The notes: generated by a model not told the origin, from the sequence alone. A stretch of DNA of 64,000 nt from an uncultured Eubacteriales bacterium (GCA_902776725.1 CACYQX010000001.1:124001-188000); one strand, 5' to 3'; counted from the first letter of the stretch, positions 52,092 to 61,012 are shown. Numbers and translations: made by a program.

Positions 52092-52805
52092 TTATCCCAT
52101 TATATCGCCGCCGTTGACCTCTATGATCTGGCCAGTCATAAAGCTTGCCTCATCCGACAACAGAAAATAGACAGCATTGGAGATATCTTCCGTTGTTCCG
52201 AGGCGCCCCAACGGAATGATAGGAGGATAATAGTCTCGTTCTTTTCCGTTCAAAGTCAGCATGTCCGTATCAACAAACCCCGGTGAAACAGCATTCACTC
52301 GAATGCCTCTTGGGGCAAGCTCTCGCGCCATCGAAATCGTTAGCGCGTTGATCGCGCCCTTTGAGGATGAATACGGAATGGAAACAAAATCACCGCCGGT
52401 TTTTGCTGCCCCGGAGGTCAGGTTAACGATTGCCGCGTCCTTTTTCATTTTTCTTATTGCATATTTCATCATGAAAAAATAGCCTTTTGCATTTGTATCT
52501 AAAATACTGTCCCAATCCTCCTCCGTTAAGTCCTCAATTGACTTCTTTCTTATGCTTTTGCCGGCATTGTTAACCAGGTAATCGATTCCCTCCAGCGACA
52601 TGATTTTACGTTCCGCATCAGCTAAATCTGTCACATCGAAAATCAAAGGTTCGACATCACAGCCTTTGCACAATTCTAGGGTCTTTTTTAATTTCTCCTC
52701 ACTTCTGGCATTGGCATATACCTTCATACCTTCCTCCGCAAGCCTGCATACAATCGCCTGTCCAATTCCTCCGGCCGCTCCTGTCACAAGTGCAATCTTT
52801 TTCAT
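52092..52805 (-). CDS. Short-chain dehydrogenase/reductase
   Basis: 237 residues of the classical SDR fold, similar to FabG: TGAAGGIGQAI (glycine-rich NAD(P) site), NNAG (NAG motif), a catalytic serine in LTSGAAKTGGDF, YSSSKGAINAL (YxxxK) and GQIIEVNGGDI at the end. It should oxidise or reduce an alcohol or carbonyl using NAD(P). It lies nine bases after the FMN-reductase gene and is controlled by the same upstream sigma-54 promoter. Confidence 0.93.
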   Translation of the reverse strand: MKKIALVTGAAGGIGQAIVCRLAEEGMKVYANARSEEKLKKTLELCKGCDVEPLIFDVTDLADAERKIMSLEGIDYLVNNAGKSIRKKSIEDLTEEDWDSILDTNAKGYFFMMKYAIRKMKKDAAIVNLTSGAAKTGGDFVSIPYSSSKGAINALTISMARELAPRGIRVNAVSPGFVDTDMLTLNGKERDYYPPIIPLGRLGTTEDISNAVYFLLSDEASFMTGQIIEVNGGDIMG

Positions 52806-52814
52806 GCTTTCCTC

Positions 52815-53417
52815 CTATCTGATAAAATTTGTCCAAATCGATTTCTCGCGCTTTACCGGTTTCTCCCCGTTTTCAATGCACTTTAGGAGCCATGCCATGT
52901 TCAGTCCCAAGGTCTCCATGGTATGCAAGCCTTCTTCATCCCGCAAGACTTCTTCCGGCGTATTTCCATGAATGATCGGCCAGTAATCTGCGCTGACCAG
53001 GGGCATCTGGTTATACGTCGGATACTTGATCAGGACCTCCAGCGCTGCCGTGCATCCCCCACGTCTTGCAGAGGCCGCAACAGCAGCAGGCTTATGCGCA
53101 AAGTCCCCTGCCTTAAAAAAGCGATCCATGAATGCAACCATCGACCCATTTGGAGAAGCAAAGTAAACCGGCGTTCCAAATACAAAGCCATCGGCTTCCT
53201 CCGCTTTTTTCAAGGCTCTATTTACGCAATCATCAATGACGCAAATTTTTTTCTCTGCACAATATCCGCAATCCATGCATCCGCCTACCGGCGTCTTTCC
53301 GATGTGGAAAATTTCCGTGGAGACATCTTGCAGTTCCAATGTCTCGGCAATCCTGTGCAATGCGGTAAACGTACATCCATTTTCATGCGGGCTTCCGTTT
53401 ATCAAAAGTACCTTCAT
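52815..53417 (-). CDS. NADPH-dependent FMN reductase / flavodoxin-like oxidoreductase
   Basis: 200 residues from ATG 53417 (AAGGAG before it). The flavin loop is LLINGSPHENGCTFTALHR, followed by an iron-sulfur or zinc-like cluster CMDCGYCAEKKIC and the FMN contact GTPVYFASPNGSMVAFMDR. Iron-sulfur flavoproteins of this type are common in anaerobes and pass electrons to small molecules. It is the first gene of the operon that begins at the sigma-54 promoter 53460-53475. Confidence 0.85.
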   Translation of the reverse strand: MKVLLINGSPHENGCTFTALHRIAETLELQDVSTEIFHIGKTPVGGCMDCGYCAEKKICVIDDCVNRALKKAEEADGFVFGTPVYFASPNGSMVAFMDRFFKAGDFAHKPAAVAASARRGGCTAALEVLIKYPTYNQMPLVSADYWPIIHGNTPEEVLRDEEGLHTMETLGLNMAWLLKCIENGEKPVKREKSIWTNFIR

Positions 53418-53459
53418 TTTTTCTCCTTTCTTTGCTGCAATCTTTTTTATCATTTAAAA

Positions 53460-53475
53460 TGCAATATTTATGCCA
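53460..53475 (-). promoter_or_regulatory. Sigma-54 (-24/-12) promoter of the FMN-reductase-SDR operon
   Basis: On the minus strand TGGCATA, four bases, TTGCA. It predicts a start near 53448 and a 30-base leader to ATG 53417. Confidence 0.72.
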
Positions 53476-53480
53476 CCGGA

Positions 53481-53524
53481 TTCCTACAGGAAACCTTGAC
53501 ATACTTTAAAAAAATTTGTAAAAT
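53481..53524 (+). promoter_or_regulatory. Activator promoter with palindromic operator TTCCT-AC-AGGAA
   Basis: TTGACA (53496-53501), 17 bases, TAAAAT (53519-53524) drives the activator gene. A perfect palindrome TTCCTACAGGAA (53481-53492) lies between this -35 and the divergent sigma-54 promoter, so the activator could use it as both operator and enhancer. Confidence 0.75.
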
Positions 53525-53562
53525 TATCTTGCTTGAAGCATCGTCTTTTGGAGGTGATTTCT

Positions 53563-55593
53563 TTGAAAGAAGTCGCTATTTTTTACCGGGATCGTGAAAA
53601 TCAACCCGCTATTCGTTATATTGAAAACAATCTTTTAAATATTCTCGGCGATTATATCCAGATTACAAACTACTATTTGGATGAAATGCCTCCGCATCAG
53701 TTAATTTCTGCTGATGCCTATTTGGTTTGCTATGAAGAAATGCTTCGCTTCCTGCCGAATCATATTGATGATTTTTCAAAGGTCATCGTAATCACAAGAA
53801 GTATCCAGAAAAAGTATTTAAAGCCTCTTGCGAATATTCCCAAAGGCTCCAATGTTCTGCTTGTAAACGATTCCAGAGAAAGCACACTGCAAACGATTTA
53901 TATGATCTATGAGCTTGGTATCGGTCATTTAAATTTGATTCCGTATGACCCCGCTTCGGCAGCCTCCGGTATGTACGACAACATCCATATCGCCATCCTT
54001 GCACATCATACTGCGGATTTGATTCCGTCCCATATCAAAGAAATTTACAGCATTCACAACCGCGAAGTGAGCTTCGAAACCTTCCAAAAGCTGATCGCGC
54101 TGCTCGATCTGGAAACCCCTGTTGTAAAAAGGAACCTCATCCATAAGATTCATGACGAGAGGGAGGTCGGAAGCAATTTCATCGACAGTTATTTCAGCAA
54201 TTACCTGAAAGATCAGATGATCGTCAGCGTCGTCGAAGAGTCTCATCGCGCTATTATTTTGCTGGATCTCAACAACCGCGTGCACTACATCAATGAAACT
54301 GCCTATGATCTCTTTGGTCTTGGTTCCGGGGATCTTTTTGATCAGCAGATGCTTTTTGGCGAAGCCTTGATCCAAAAAAAGGAATTTACAGACGAGGTTG
54401 TATCCTATCACGGCGTCAACTATCTGGCAAGTAAGGAGTCTGTCACCCTTTTAGATGAACTTGTGGGCTATATTCTCTTTTTACAAGACGAAAAAGGACT
54501 GCGCGATACCGAAAACAATTTGACGCAGCAGCTGCAGCGCAGTGGGTTTTATGCAAAGTATCATTTTAAAGATATGATTCACTGCTCCTCTTCCATGCAG
54601 AATTGTATTGCCATTGCAAAAAAAGCTGCGCCATCGGATCATACAGTGTTAATACGCGGCGAAAGTGGTACGGGCAAAGAGCTTCTCGCTCAATCCATCC
54701 ACAATTTTTCCAATCGAAAGAACCAACCCTTTGTTGCAATCAATTGCGCTGCCTTGCCGGAGGCCTTGCTTGAGAGTGAGCTCTTCGGTTATGAAGCAGG
54801 CTCATTTACCGGCGCACAAAAAAACGGAAAAATCGGTCTTTTTGAGCATGCACAGCACGGCACTATCTTTTTGGATGAAATCGGGGACATCTCTCCCAGT
54901 TTGCAGTCCCGCCTTCTGCGTGTTCTGCAAGAACGGCAAATCATGCGGATCGGAAGCGACAAATTGATCAACATCGATGTTCGAATTTTAGCTGCTACGA
55001 ATGTAAACTTAGAGAAGCAGGTCCTAGAGGGAAAATTTCGCAACGATTTGTTTTATCGCTTGAATGTCATCTCAATTAATATTGCTCCGCTCCGAAATCG
55101 TCCTGAAGATATTCTTCCTTTATTAGAAGCTTTTCTCGGAAAGAACTTTCACGATATCGCTCCAAAGGATATTCAAGCGATTTTACGCCATTCTTGGCCG
55201 GGCAATGTGCGAGAGCTCGAAAACGCGGCCTTATATTACCGGTTGCTGGGGGAACTGCCTTCCTCGATCCAGCAGGGGGTACATATTTTAAAAGGAAACG
55301 ATGGTCCCGCACTGCAATCACCGAGTCCTTCCCTTGCGGAAAGACCGATTTTCTCTTATGAAGCGCTGTCCGATATTGTTTTGGATACCATCGCGCAAAA
55401 CTCAAATTCAGCGTCGGGAATCGGCCGACTTGCCTTGCAGGCTTTACTTGCTGCACGGGGAATTACTGTCGGCGAGGGTACTCTGAAAAAAATTATGGCA
55501 GATTTAAAGAATCATTCCTATATTAGTGTCAGCCAGGGCAGGAGTGGTTCAAAAATCACAAAAAAAGGTCTGTATTATTTGCAAAGCCTTTAG
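53563..55593 (+). CDS. Sigma-54-dependent transcriptional activator
   Basis: 676 residues from TTG 53563, which has GGAGGTG seven bases upstream. The N-terminal ~215 residues are a PrpR-N-like sensing domain, then a PAS region (HRAIILLDLNNRVHYINETA). The AAA+ domain has GESGTGKE, GSFTGA (in place of the usual GAFTGA, still ending FTGA), GTIFLDEI and a C-terminal winged-helix-like region (GEGTLKKIMADLKNHSYISV), not a Fis-type helix-turn-helix. It is divergent from the FMN-reductase operon and is the obvious regulator of the two sigma-54 promoters nearby. Confidence 0.9.
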   Translation: MKEVAIFYRDRENQPAIRYIENNLLNILGDYIQITNYYLDEMPPHQLISADAYLVCYEEMLRFLPNHIDDFSKVIVITRSIQKKYLKPLANIPKGSNVLLVNDSRESTLQTIYMIYELGIGHLNLIPYDPASAASGMYDNIHIAILAHHTADLIPSHIKEIYSIHNREVSFETFQKLIALLDLETPVVKRNLIHKIHDEREVGSNFIDSYFSNYLKDQMIVSVVEESHRAIILLDLNNRVHYINETAYDLFGLGSGDLFDQQMLFGEALIQKKEFTDEVVSYHGVNYLASKESVTLLDELVGYILFLQDEKGLRDTENNLTQQLQRSGFYAKYHFKDMIHCSSSMQNCIAIAKKAAPSDHTVLIRGESGTGKELLAQSIHNFSNRKNQPFVAINCAALPEALLESELFGYEAGSFTGAQKNGKIGLFEHAQHGTIFLDEIGDISPSLQSRLLRVLQERQIMRIGSDKLINIDVRILAATNVNLEKQVLEGKFRNDLFYRLNVISINIAPLRNRPEDILPLLEAFLGKNFHDIAPKDIQAILRHSWPGNVRELENAALYYRLLGELPSSIQQGVHILKGNDGPALQSPSPSLAERPIFSYEALSDIVLDTIAQNSNSASGIGRLALQALLAARGITVGEGTLKKIMADLKNHSYISVSQGRSGSKITKKGLYYLQSL

Positions 55594-55610
55594 GCGCTGT
55601 TTTGTCCTTT

Positions 55611-57053
55611 TCACACCGCGTACTTCTTTTCGAGCATCCAGCCGTTGAGTTTGATAAAGACAAACATGCCGACAAGCTGCAGCGCGGTCAAGATCGCAAG
55701 CAGGACTGCTTTGGGCAGAGGCGCGAAGCGCCACAGCAGAACATACACACCGGCACAGAGCAGCAGTAAAACGATCTCACAGACGCTGCCAGCCAGCAGG
55801 CTCGGGCTGCGATCCGCCGCAGCCTGCCGCCAGCCGCCGTATTCCACACTGAACATCACCAGACCACTGTACAGCCCTGCCGCCGTCAAAAGCGCACAGT
55901 TCAGCAGCAGGAAGCAGATGAACGCTTCGCCGGAGTGCATCGGCGGCAGACTGCGGCCGGCTGCCAAAAGCACGCAATACCCGTTGACCGCGATCAGCAT
56001 CAGCGGCGCGATACGCCTGCATCCGCACTGCATGTGCAGCAGGACCTTTTGCCGCGCAGACAGCGGAAACAACTGATAGAACGGTGCGTTCTCTCCGTAC
56101 AGCATCATATTGTCTGCCTCATACTGCAGGCGCGCACCGGTACCGACAATCAGGATCGGGATCAAATACGCAGGCAGCTCCTGCACAACAAAGATGACGA
56201 CCAGCAGCAGTGTCCAGAGGCATTGCTGCAGCACATCGCCTGCGCCGCATTGCCGCAGAAGCCACGTGTACATCTGCACAGGTGTTTTGCTTTGCGGCAG
56301 GATACTCGTCTTTGCAGCCTTTGATCCGCCGCGATGCGAACCGCGATATTCTGCAGTACCCCAATCAAACGTCCGGTAAGCGCCCCGCACCAGTAGCGGC
56401 GTCAGGACTGCAAGCACGAGCGTGATCAGCAGCAGCGGTTTCAGCGCAGCATCGACAGAGGCATGATATACCGGCACCAGCAGCGGCAGCAGCAGAACCA
56501 AAAACGGCAGGAGCAGAACGATGACCTCCGCCCAAGTGACCATGGACACCGTATGATTTTCTTCCCCGCGCTGATATGCCAGCGCCATGCCGATGCTGTA
56601 CAAGGCGGTCGCGCAGAGAGAAAGCAGCACGAGCATCAGCAGTATCAACGGGCTGTTCAGCGCAAGGGTCCGCCAGTGAATGGTAATCGAGAGTGCACGC
56701 GCGATACAGATTTGGCTGAGCGTCAGAAGCAAAAACAAGCCGAAGGCTGTCAGGCTTCCTGTCAGGATCTTGCCCGCGAACACTTCCTTTTCGGTGAGTG
56801 GCAGGCTGCGGACAAAATCTCCTGTCGCCCCATAGCCGGTTGCGCCGAAAAGCATCCGATAGGTCTTGGCGAAGAACCACATCGACCCAACAAGCACAAA
56901 GCCTCCTAAGACAAGTAAAAGAATGATTGCGCCTGCCATACTGCTCATCGCCAAAATCCCCGCGCAGACAAGGCAAATCCCGATCTGATTCTCCGCGAGC
57001 TTAGCGTGCAGCCTGCAGCATTTCCGGACATTCCGCATTTTCATGGCTTTCAC
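55611..57053 (-). CDS. ABC transporter membrane subunit
   Basis: 480 residues, about 12 hydrophobic segments in a GC-rich gene. It starts with a basic N-terminus, then repeated segments (AIILLLVLGGFVLVGSMWFFA; LLIALVVFVVQELPAYLI-type). Such long proteins beside an ATPase act as permeases of exporter type. It lies 14 bases after the ATPase gene on the same strand. GC content is clearly above the flanking sigma-54 cluster, indicating a different origin. Confidence 0.75.
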   Translation of the reverse strand: MKAMKMRNVRKCCRLHAKLAENQIGICLVCAGILAMSSMAGAIILLLVLGGFVLVGSMWFFAKTYRMLFGATGYGATGDFVRSLPLTEKEVFAGKILTGSLTAFGLFLLLTLSQICIARALSITIHWRTLALNSPLILLMLVLLSLCATALYSIGMALAYQRGEENHTVSMVTWAEVIVLLLPFLVLLLPLLVPVYHASVDAALKPLLLITLVLAVLTPLLVRGAYRTFDWGTAEYRGSHRGGSKAAKTSILPQSKTPVQMYTWLLRQCGAGDVLQQCLWTLLLVVIFVVQELPAYLIPILIVGTGARLQYEADNMMLYGENAPFYQLFPLSARQKVLLHMQCGCRRIAPLMLIAVNGYCVLLAAGRSLPPMHSGEAFICFLLLNCALLTAAGLYSGLVMFSVEYGGWRQAAADRSPSLLAGSVCEIVLLLLCAGVYVLLWRFAPLPKAVLLAILTALQLVGMFVFIKLNGWMLEKKYAV

Positions 57054-57067
57054 CCCTTCCTCTCGAT

Positions 57068-57763
57068 CTACCGCGCCGCTTCCTCACGAAACATCGCTTT
57101 GAGCGCTTCCTCCAGAGAACCGCCGTACTGCGCGCGCAGACTGTCACTAGCTGTAAACGTCTCTACGCGACCCTCCTTCAACACGATGACGTCATCGAAC
57201 AGCCGCTCGATATCGTGAATCAAATGCGTCACGATCAGCATCGTCCCCTTGGGGTTGAAGTTTTCCAGAATCAGATCCAACACGTGCTCTCTGGCCTCTA
57301 CATCGACACCGCCAATCGGCTCATCCAAAAGATACAGGCGCGCCCTGCGTGCCATGACGAGTGAGATCTGTAATTTATCAATCATCCCTTTTGACATTTC
57401 CTCCGGCGTCTTGCTCAGTCCGATCGCAAAGGTTGCAAGCAGTTCCCGGCACTTTTCGGCATCGAAATCCACAAAGAAAATCTCATAGAGCCTCACAATA
57501 TCGCTGACCAGCATTTTCTCCGGCAGGCAGCTGCTGTCCGGCAGATACGCGACGCATGCCTTTGTCTTTGCACCAGGCCGCAGGCCGTCGATGCTCACAC
57601 TCCCCTCATACTCCGTATATAGTCCCGCAAGGATTTTGAGCATCGTCGTCTTGCCGCTCCCGTTCGGTCCGAGCAGACCGATGATGCGCCCCTCCGGGAT
57701 CGCCAGACTGACATGATCCAGCGCCCGGATTCGGTCAAACTGCTTGCTAAAGTTGTCAGGCAT
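57068..57763 (-). CDS. ABC transporter ATPase (N-terminus atypical)
   Basis: 231 residues. Walker A GLLGPNGSGKTTMLK, the signature loop degenerate as MSKGMIDKLQIS, Walker B RLYLLDEPIGGVDVEA and H-loop IVTHLIHDIE are present. Related ATPases usually start with about ten further residues ending in LSK; here the frame starts MPDNFSKQFDRI, and a poor AGGTGG site precedes it. The gene edge is 16 bases from the ICE-type DUF3846 gene, so the N-terminus may have been reshaped by a junction. Likely still functional. Confidence 0.82.
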   Translation of the reverse strand: MPDNFSKQFDRIRALDHVSLAIPEGRIIGLLGPNGSGKTTMLKILAGLYTEYEGSVSIDGLRPGAKTKACVAYLPDSSCLPEKMLVSDIVRLYEIFFVDFDAEKCRELLATFAIGLSKTPEEMSKGMIDKLQISLVMARRARLYLLDEPIGGVDVEAREHVLDLILENFNPKGTMLIVTHLIHDIERLFDDVIVLKEGRVETFTASDSLRAQYGGSLEEALKAMFREEAAR

Positions 57764-57778
57764 ACTCTGCCACCTTTG

Positions 57779-58219
57779 TCAGCGTTCATATTCAACACTT
57801 TTTCTGTTGATTGGAATGTCTCCAGGATCATATTTGACGTTCTTTATCTCACCGTTTTCTCTGAAAAACTGTTCCGGAAGATTGAACCTATCCATATATT
57901 TCTTCTCAAGATCAGGTGGAAGGTCCAGCCATTTCTCACTGTCAATCGGTGCGTAGCAAATAAAAAAGTCACCTGCGATAATATCCAGCAGCTGACCATC
58001 TTCACTTTTTACTGCACGGTTCAAAGGAAGTCCCATGGTCTTCCCTTCTTCATTGCATACGATTGCAATATCATCATCGTAAGGCATATACTCTTCTATC
58101 CATCCTCCTACAAGTCCCTGGAATGCTCCGAGGTTATTATCCACCTCAGCGATTCTTGCCTTGTGTCCGGCTTCGCAGTATATCACCTTGATCTGTTCTT
58201 CACTCGAGTCTTTTATCAT
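57779..58219 (-). CDS. DUF3846-type mobile-element protein
   Basis: 146 residues. It contains IKVIYCEAGHKARIAEVDNN, LQGLVGG-type and YMPYDDDIAIVCNEEGKTMG, GDFFICY-like stretches of DUF3846, a family nearly always found in integrative conjugative elements of Firmicutes. Its role is unknown. It overlaps the Toprim fragment at its start (20 bases), the same order as in ICE gene clusters. It is therefore a marker of a former ICE here. Confidence 0.8.
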   Translation of the reverse strand: MIKDSSEEQIKVIYCEAGHKARIAEVDNNLGAFQGLVGGWIEEYMPYDDDIAIVCNEEGKTMGLPLNRAVKSEDGQLLDIIAGDFFICYAPIDSEKWLDLPPDLEKKYMDRFNLPEQFFRENGEIKNVKYDPGDIPINRKSVEYER

Positions 58220-58472
58220 TTAGCGCTCCTCTCATTATCAAATAGTCATTCATATCTTTTCCGTATTTGGGTGGCTGGTCCAGCACTTCAAATCTGTCCT
58301 GAAGTGCGTTCATAATTTCTTTTGTAGCGGATCTTCCGGCATCATCCCTGTCCAGGTGAAGTACGATTTTTTTCAGATCTTTCATGTTATCTATTGCACT
58401 TTGTAGACCGATTGGTACTTTCAAAGTGTCATTATTGCACTTTGAAGCTGCTACTCCACCTAACGAAACCAT
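58200..58472 (-). pseudogene. Toprim (DUF3991) mobile-element protein, C-terminal fragment
   Basis: 90 residues matching only the end of DUF3991/Toprim ICE proteins: IVLHLDRDDAGRSATKEIM (Toprim DxD) followed by QPPKYGKDMNDYLIM. The N-terminal ~250 residues of the family are absent and no ribosome binding site precedes it. It overlaps the DUF3846 gene, as in intact ICEs, so it is a remnant left by deletion. Confidence 0.75.
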
Positions 58473-58502
58473 CGCTTCTCTTGTCCATTTAATGCAGTTG
58501 TA

Positions 58503-58643
58503 CTATTTTGTCAGTTTCATAATAAGTTCATCTACAGCGTCTGTATATCTGTCTTCTTCTATAAGGCGGTTCTTCAGTTCAACGAGTCCCATTATAAGGA
58601 TTCTCTGTTCTTCATAAGTCAGTTTTACTTTTATGTTTGTCAT
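58503..58643 (-). CDS. Small ICE-associated protein (46 residues)
   Basis: Translating the minus strand from ATG 58643 to TAG 58503 gives 46 residues (MTNIKVKLTYEEQRILIMGL; RLIEEDRYTDAVDELIMK). GGAGGTG lies eight bases before the ATG. Very similar small proteins accompany DUF3846/Toprim genes in conjugative elements of gut Clostridia. Function is unknown. It supports the reading of 57.8-58.7 kb as ICE remnant. Confidence 0.7.
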   Translation of the reverse strand: MTNIKVKLTYEEQRILIMGLVELKNRLIEEDRYTDAVDELIMKLTK

Positions 58644-58741
58644 TTCCGGCACCTCCTTTATACTGTTATTGTAGATGGCATATCTGATTTTGCAATTATG
58701 CGTTTTTGATGTTTTAAGAGTTATATATTGCTTTTTGACAT

Positions 58742-58786
58742 AATAAAAAACCCTGAAAGTCCAGGATTTGCCGGGTTTTCAGGGTT
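58742..58786 (-). terminator. Terminator after the lysS 3' fragment
   Basis: Stem AACCCTGAAA (58749-58758) / TTTCAGGGTT (58777-58786) followed on the minus strand by TTTTTTATT. Confidence 0.7.
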
Positions 58787-58810
58787 ATCTGCATATTATG
58801 ATGCATGTTT

Positions 58811-58840
58811 TGTATCGAATTGTATCGAATTGTATCGAAA
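58811..58840. repeat. Ten-base direct repeat, three tandem copies
   Basis: TGTATCGAAT occurs at 58811-58820 and 58821-58830, then TGTATCGAAA at 58831-58840. It lies between the terminator and the lysS 3' fragment, the edge of the ICE remnant. Confidence 0.75.
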
Positions 58841-58872
58841 TGGCCTTTTTTCTGACTTTTTTCAGTCTAAAA

Positions 58873-59310
58873 TTAGTAGAGTTTTGCACCTGCAGGAATG
58901 CTGTCATCGAGGATTATGAAGTTAAGAGCCTCTTCTCCCTCATAGTTGTAAAGCATAGAGCAAAGCATTCCGTTGGACTCAACTCCCATCATTGTTCTGG
59001 GAGGAAGATTAGTGATGGCTACGGCAGTTTTTCCGACTAATTCTTCGGGTTCATACCATTCGTGGATGCCCGAAAGTATAGTCCTGTCAACGCCTGAGCC
59101 ATCGTTTACGGTGAACTGCAGGAGCTTCTTTGACTTAGGTACTGCGAAGCATTCCTTGATCTTGACTGCTCTGAAGTCGGACTTTGAGAAAGTCTCGAAA
59201 TCCACATAGTCTGTGAACAGAGGCTCGATCTCTACCTTGGAGAAATCCAGCTTCCTCTCAGTCTTCGGTGCGGGCTTGTCCTTAGCATCCATCGGCTTCA
59301 TTGTGGGGAT
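58873..59310 (-). pseudogene. Orphan C-terminal end of a second lysS (tRNA-binding domain)
   Basis: 142 residues from ATG 59301. They align end to end with the last ~140 residues of LysS at 61057-63021: KLDFSKVEIEPLF / DFETFSKSDFRAVKIKECF / EELVGKTAVAITNLPPR / ending IPAGAKLY. Upstream, CCCCACAATGAAGCCG continues the match (PTMKP in LysS) for a few codons and then stops, so the frame began in a longer lysS. The tRNA-binding (Trbp111/EMAP) fold is intact, so a free tRNA-binding protein may still be made, but the gene is a truncated copy. Confidence 0.75.
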
Positions 59311-59348
59311 ATGCAGCCTATGATTTTACAAATCTTCTAATTATTTCT

Positions 59349-59450
59349 ATACTTTGGTCTTCTTCCAGCGCCCTCGATAACCAAAACGTTCTTCTCTACT
59401 AATGGATTCAATAATTGCATCGCCTTTCTGGGGTATACTCTACAAACAAA
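59349..59450 (-). pseudogene. Short C-terminal remnant, family unknown
   Basis: Minus-strand codons read YPRKAMQLLNPLVEKNVLVIEG and end GRRPKYRNN with a stop. This looks like the winged-helix end of a larger regulator or ATPase, cut at its left by the end of the HAD gene. No start or ribosome binding site is present. It fits with the rearranged region 58.7-59.4 kb. Confidence 0.3.
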
Positions 59451-60228
59451 ACCGCTTAAGGGCTTCGGCAACACCTCTGCTGCGGGTATTTTTACAGACA
59501 TAGTCCGCGACAGCCTTTACCTTGGGTACCGCATTTGCAACTGCTACAGCTACTCCTGCTGCCTGTAACAGCAAAATATCATTTGTGTTATCACCCATGG
59601 CCATGGTTTCTTTTAATTCTATTTCCAGAATATTGGCCAGCCTTTTTAAGGCTGCACCCTTATCCACTCCCTTTGGCATTACTTCGATTAAATGTGGTTC
59701 CGATTGTGCAAAAAACAAGGAGTCGGAATATCGGCGCTCAAGTTCTTTCTGAAAAAAGGGAACCTTTGCGGGATCGGTAGCCAGTAGCATCTTGGGAGTC
59801 TTGAAGGGCTTAACTTTTAACAGATTCCCTACCTCTCGGTAGTCTGTAAATTTCAGGTCAGGGTCAGGATGCATTTCCGGTCTCAGCCTATCTACTACGA
59901 TAACGTCCTTATCATACAGCTGAACATATATATCATTTTCGTAAGCAAATGATAGTATCTCTTTGACAGATGCATAATCCAAGCCGGATTCAAACAGAAC
60001 ATTGTTCGATGCATCCTTGATTAAGGCTCCATTGTAGCAAATTACCGGTGCATCCATTGATATCTTATCGGCTATATAGTTTGCCGAATGAAAGGATCTC
60101 CCGGTTGCAACTGCAAAATGAACGCCATTTTTATTTAGCTCGTGGATAAGCGACAGAGTGTTTGCAGAGATTGTCCCATCCTTGTTTAAGAGTGTGTTGT
60201 CCAAATCCATGGCTACTAGTTTAATCAT
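59440..60228 (-). CDS. Cof-type HAD-superfamily phosphatase
   Basis: 262 residues. HAD motifs are in order: DLDNTLLN (motif I, nucleophile Asp), a T/S in VATGRSF (motif II), a lysine in DKGAALKRL, and GDNTNDILLL (motif IV, magnesium). The cap domain is of the C2B (Cof) type. These enzymes dephosphorylate sugar phosphates, flavin or pyridoxal precursors. Its start overlaps the following membrane-protein gene by four bases, so they are co-translated. Confidence 0.92.
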   Translation of the reverse strand: MIKLVAMDLDNTLLNKDGTISANTLSLIHELNKNGVHFAVATGRSFHSANYIADKISMDAPVICYNGALIKDASNNVLFESGLDYASVKEILSFAYENDIYVQLYDKDVIVVDRLRPEMHPDPDLKFTDYREVGNLLKVKPFKTPKMLLATDPAKVPFFQKELERRYSDSLFFAQSEPHLIEVMPKGVDKGAALKRLANILEIELKETMAMGDNTNDILLLQAAGVAVAVANAVPKVKAVADYVCKNTRSRGVAEALKRFCL

Positions 60229-60929
60229 AGGTATCCTTCTCCTTTGAGAATCATTATGACAATAATCACGATTGCCATTTCTAGTAAAAAATAAAACAGC
60301 TTGAATAGTCTCTGAGTCCTAAAACACTTAAAAACAAGCTCCTTCATTTTTGAATACTTATGTTCGACAATCCATTTGTTAACCCCGAGTTCACTATTTC
60401 TTATCCTTGCTGCAACTTTACTGTCGGAATCATCAAGCCACTTGTTAAATGCCTTTTTTGAACTTGGGTCTTTGATGCCGAAACAGAATGTCGGCGCCTC
60501 TTCAAGATATGGCAGGGCCTCTTTCTTATCTACAAATTCAGCACCTTCCCTGTAGGCAACTGTCTCTTCATCTTTTATAAATAAATGCCTGTGTATCAAC
60601 GCGTAGCATTGCTTGGCATAATCCATATGCTGAGAAAACGCATTGTTCCATCTAACGGTAAGAAGCATGGCGATTATTCCCAGCACTAGCTGCAGTATCA
60701 AAATAGATATCCTAACAACGAACACATCGATTGTGGAAATAAAGGCAAGAACACCTGCTGCCAAAGCTATATAGATACTATTAAATGTTATTCTCTCATT
60801 CTCCACGTGCCTCGCATGCTCCAGATTCTCGCACATCATTTGATACAGAAAATCCACTTGGTCGTTTCTCAGCTTAAGATTCTCCCTATCCCAAAGTGCG
60901 TATTTGCCGTTTTTATTTGAATGACTCAT
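60225..60929 (-). CDS. Two-segment membrane protein of unknown function
   Basis: About 234 residues from ATG 60929 (AAGGGA upstream); a start at 60947 is possible but lacks a site. Residues ~55-90 contain two hydrophobic segments (IYIALAAGVLAFISTI; ISILILQLVLGIIAMLL), then a soluble domain, and a final hydrophobic segment (FYFLLEMAIVIIVIMIL). The first half (RNDQVDFLYQMMCENLEHAR) is reminiscent of small octameric bacterial membrane proteins near nucleotide-signalling genes, but the likeness is weak. It is co-translated with the HAD gene. Confidence 0.55.
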   Translation of the reverse strand: MSHSNKNGKYALWDRENLKLRNDQVDFLYQMMCENLEHARHVENERITFNSIYIALAAGVLAFISTIDVFVVRISILILQLVLGIIAMLLTVRWNNAFSQHMDYAKQCYALIHRHLFIKDEETVAYREGAEFVDKKEALPYLEEAPTFCFGIKDPSSKKAFNKWLDDSDSKVAARIRNSELGVNKWIVEHKYSKMKELVFKCFRTQRLFKLFYFLLEMAIVIIVIMILKGEGYL

Positions 60930-61012
60930 TTTGGTATTTCCCTTCATAATTCTCTATGTTCCCTGTTGGGCGTAGACGCGTGCAGCAATAGTCTCGCCTC
61001 TGTTTATAAATT

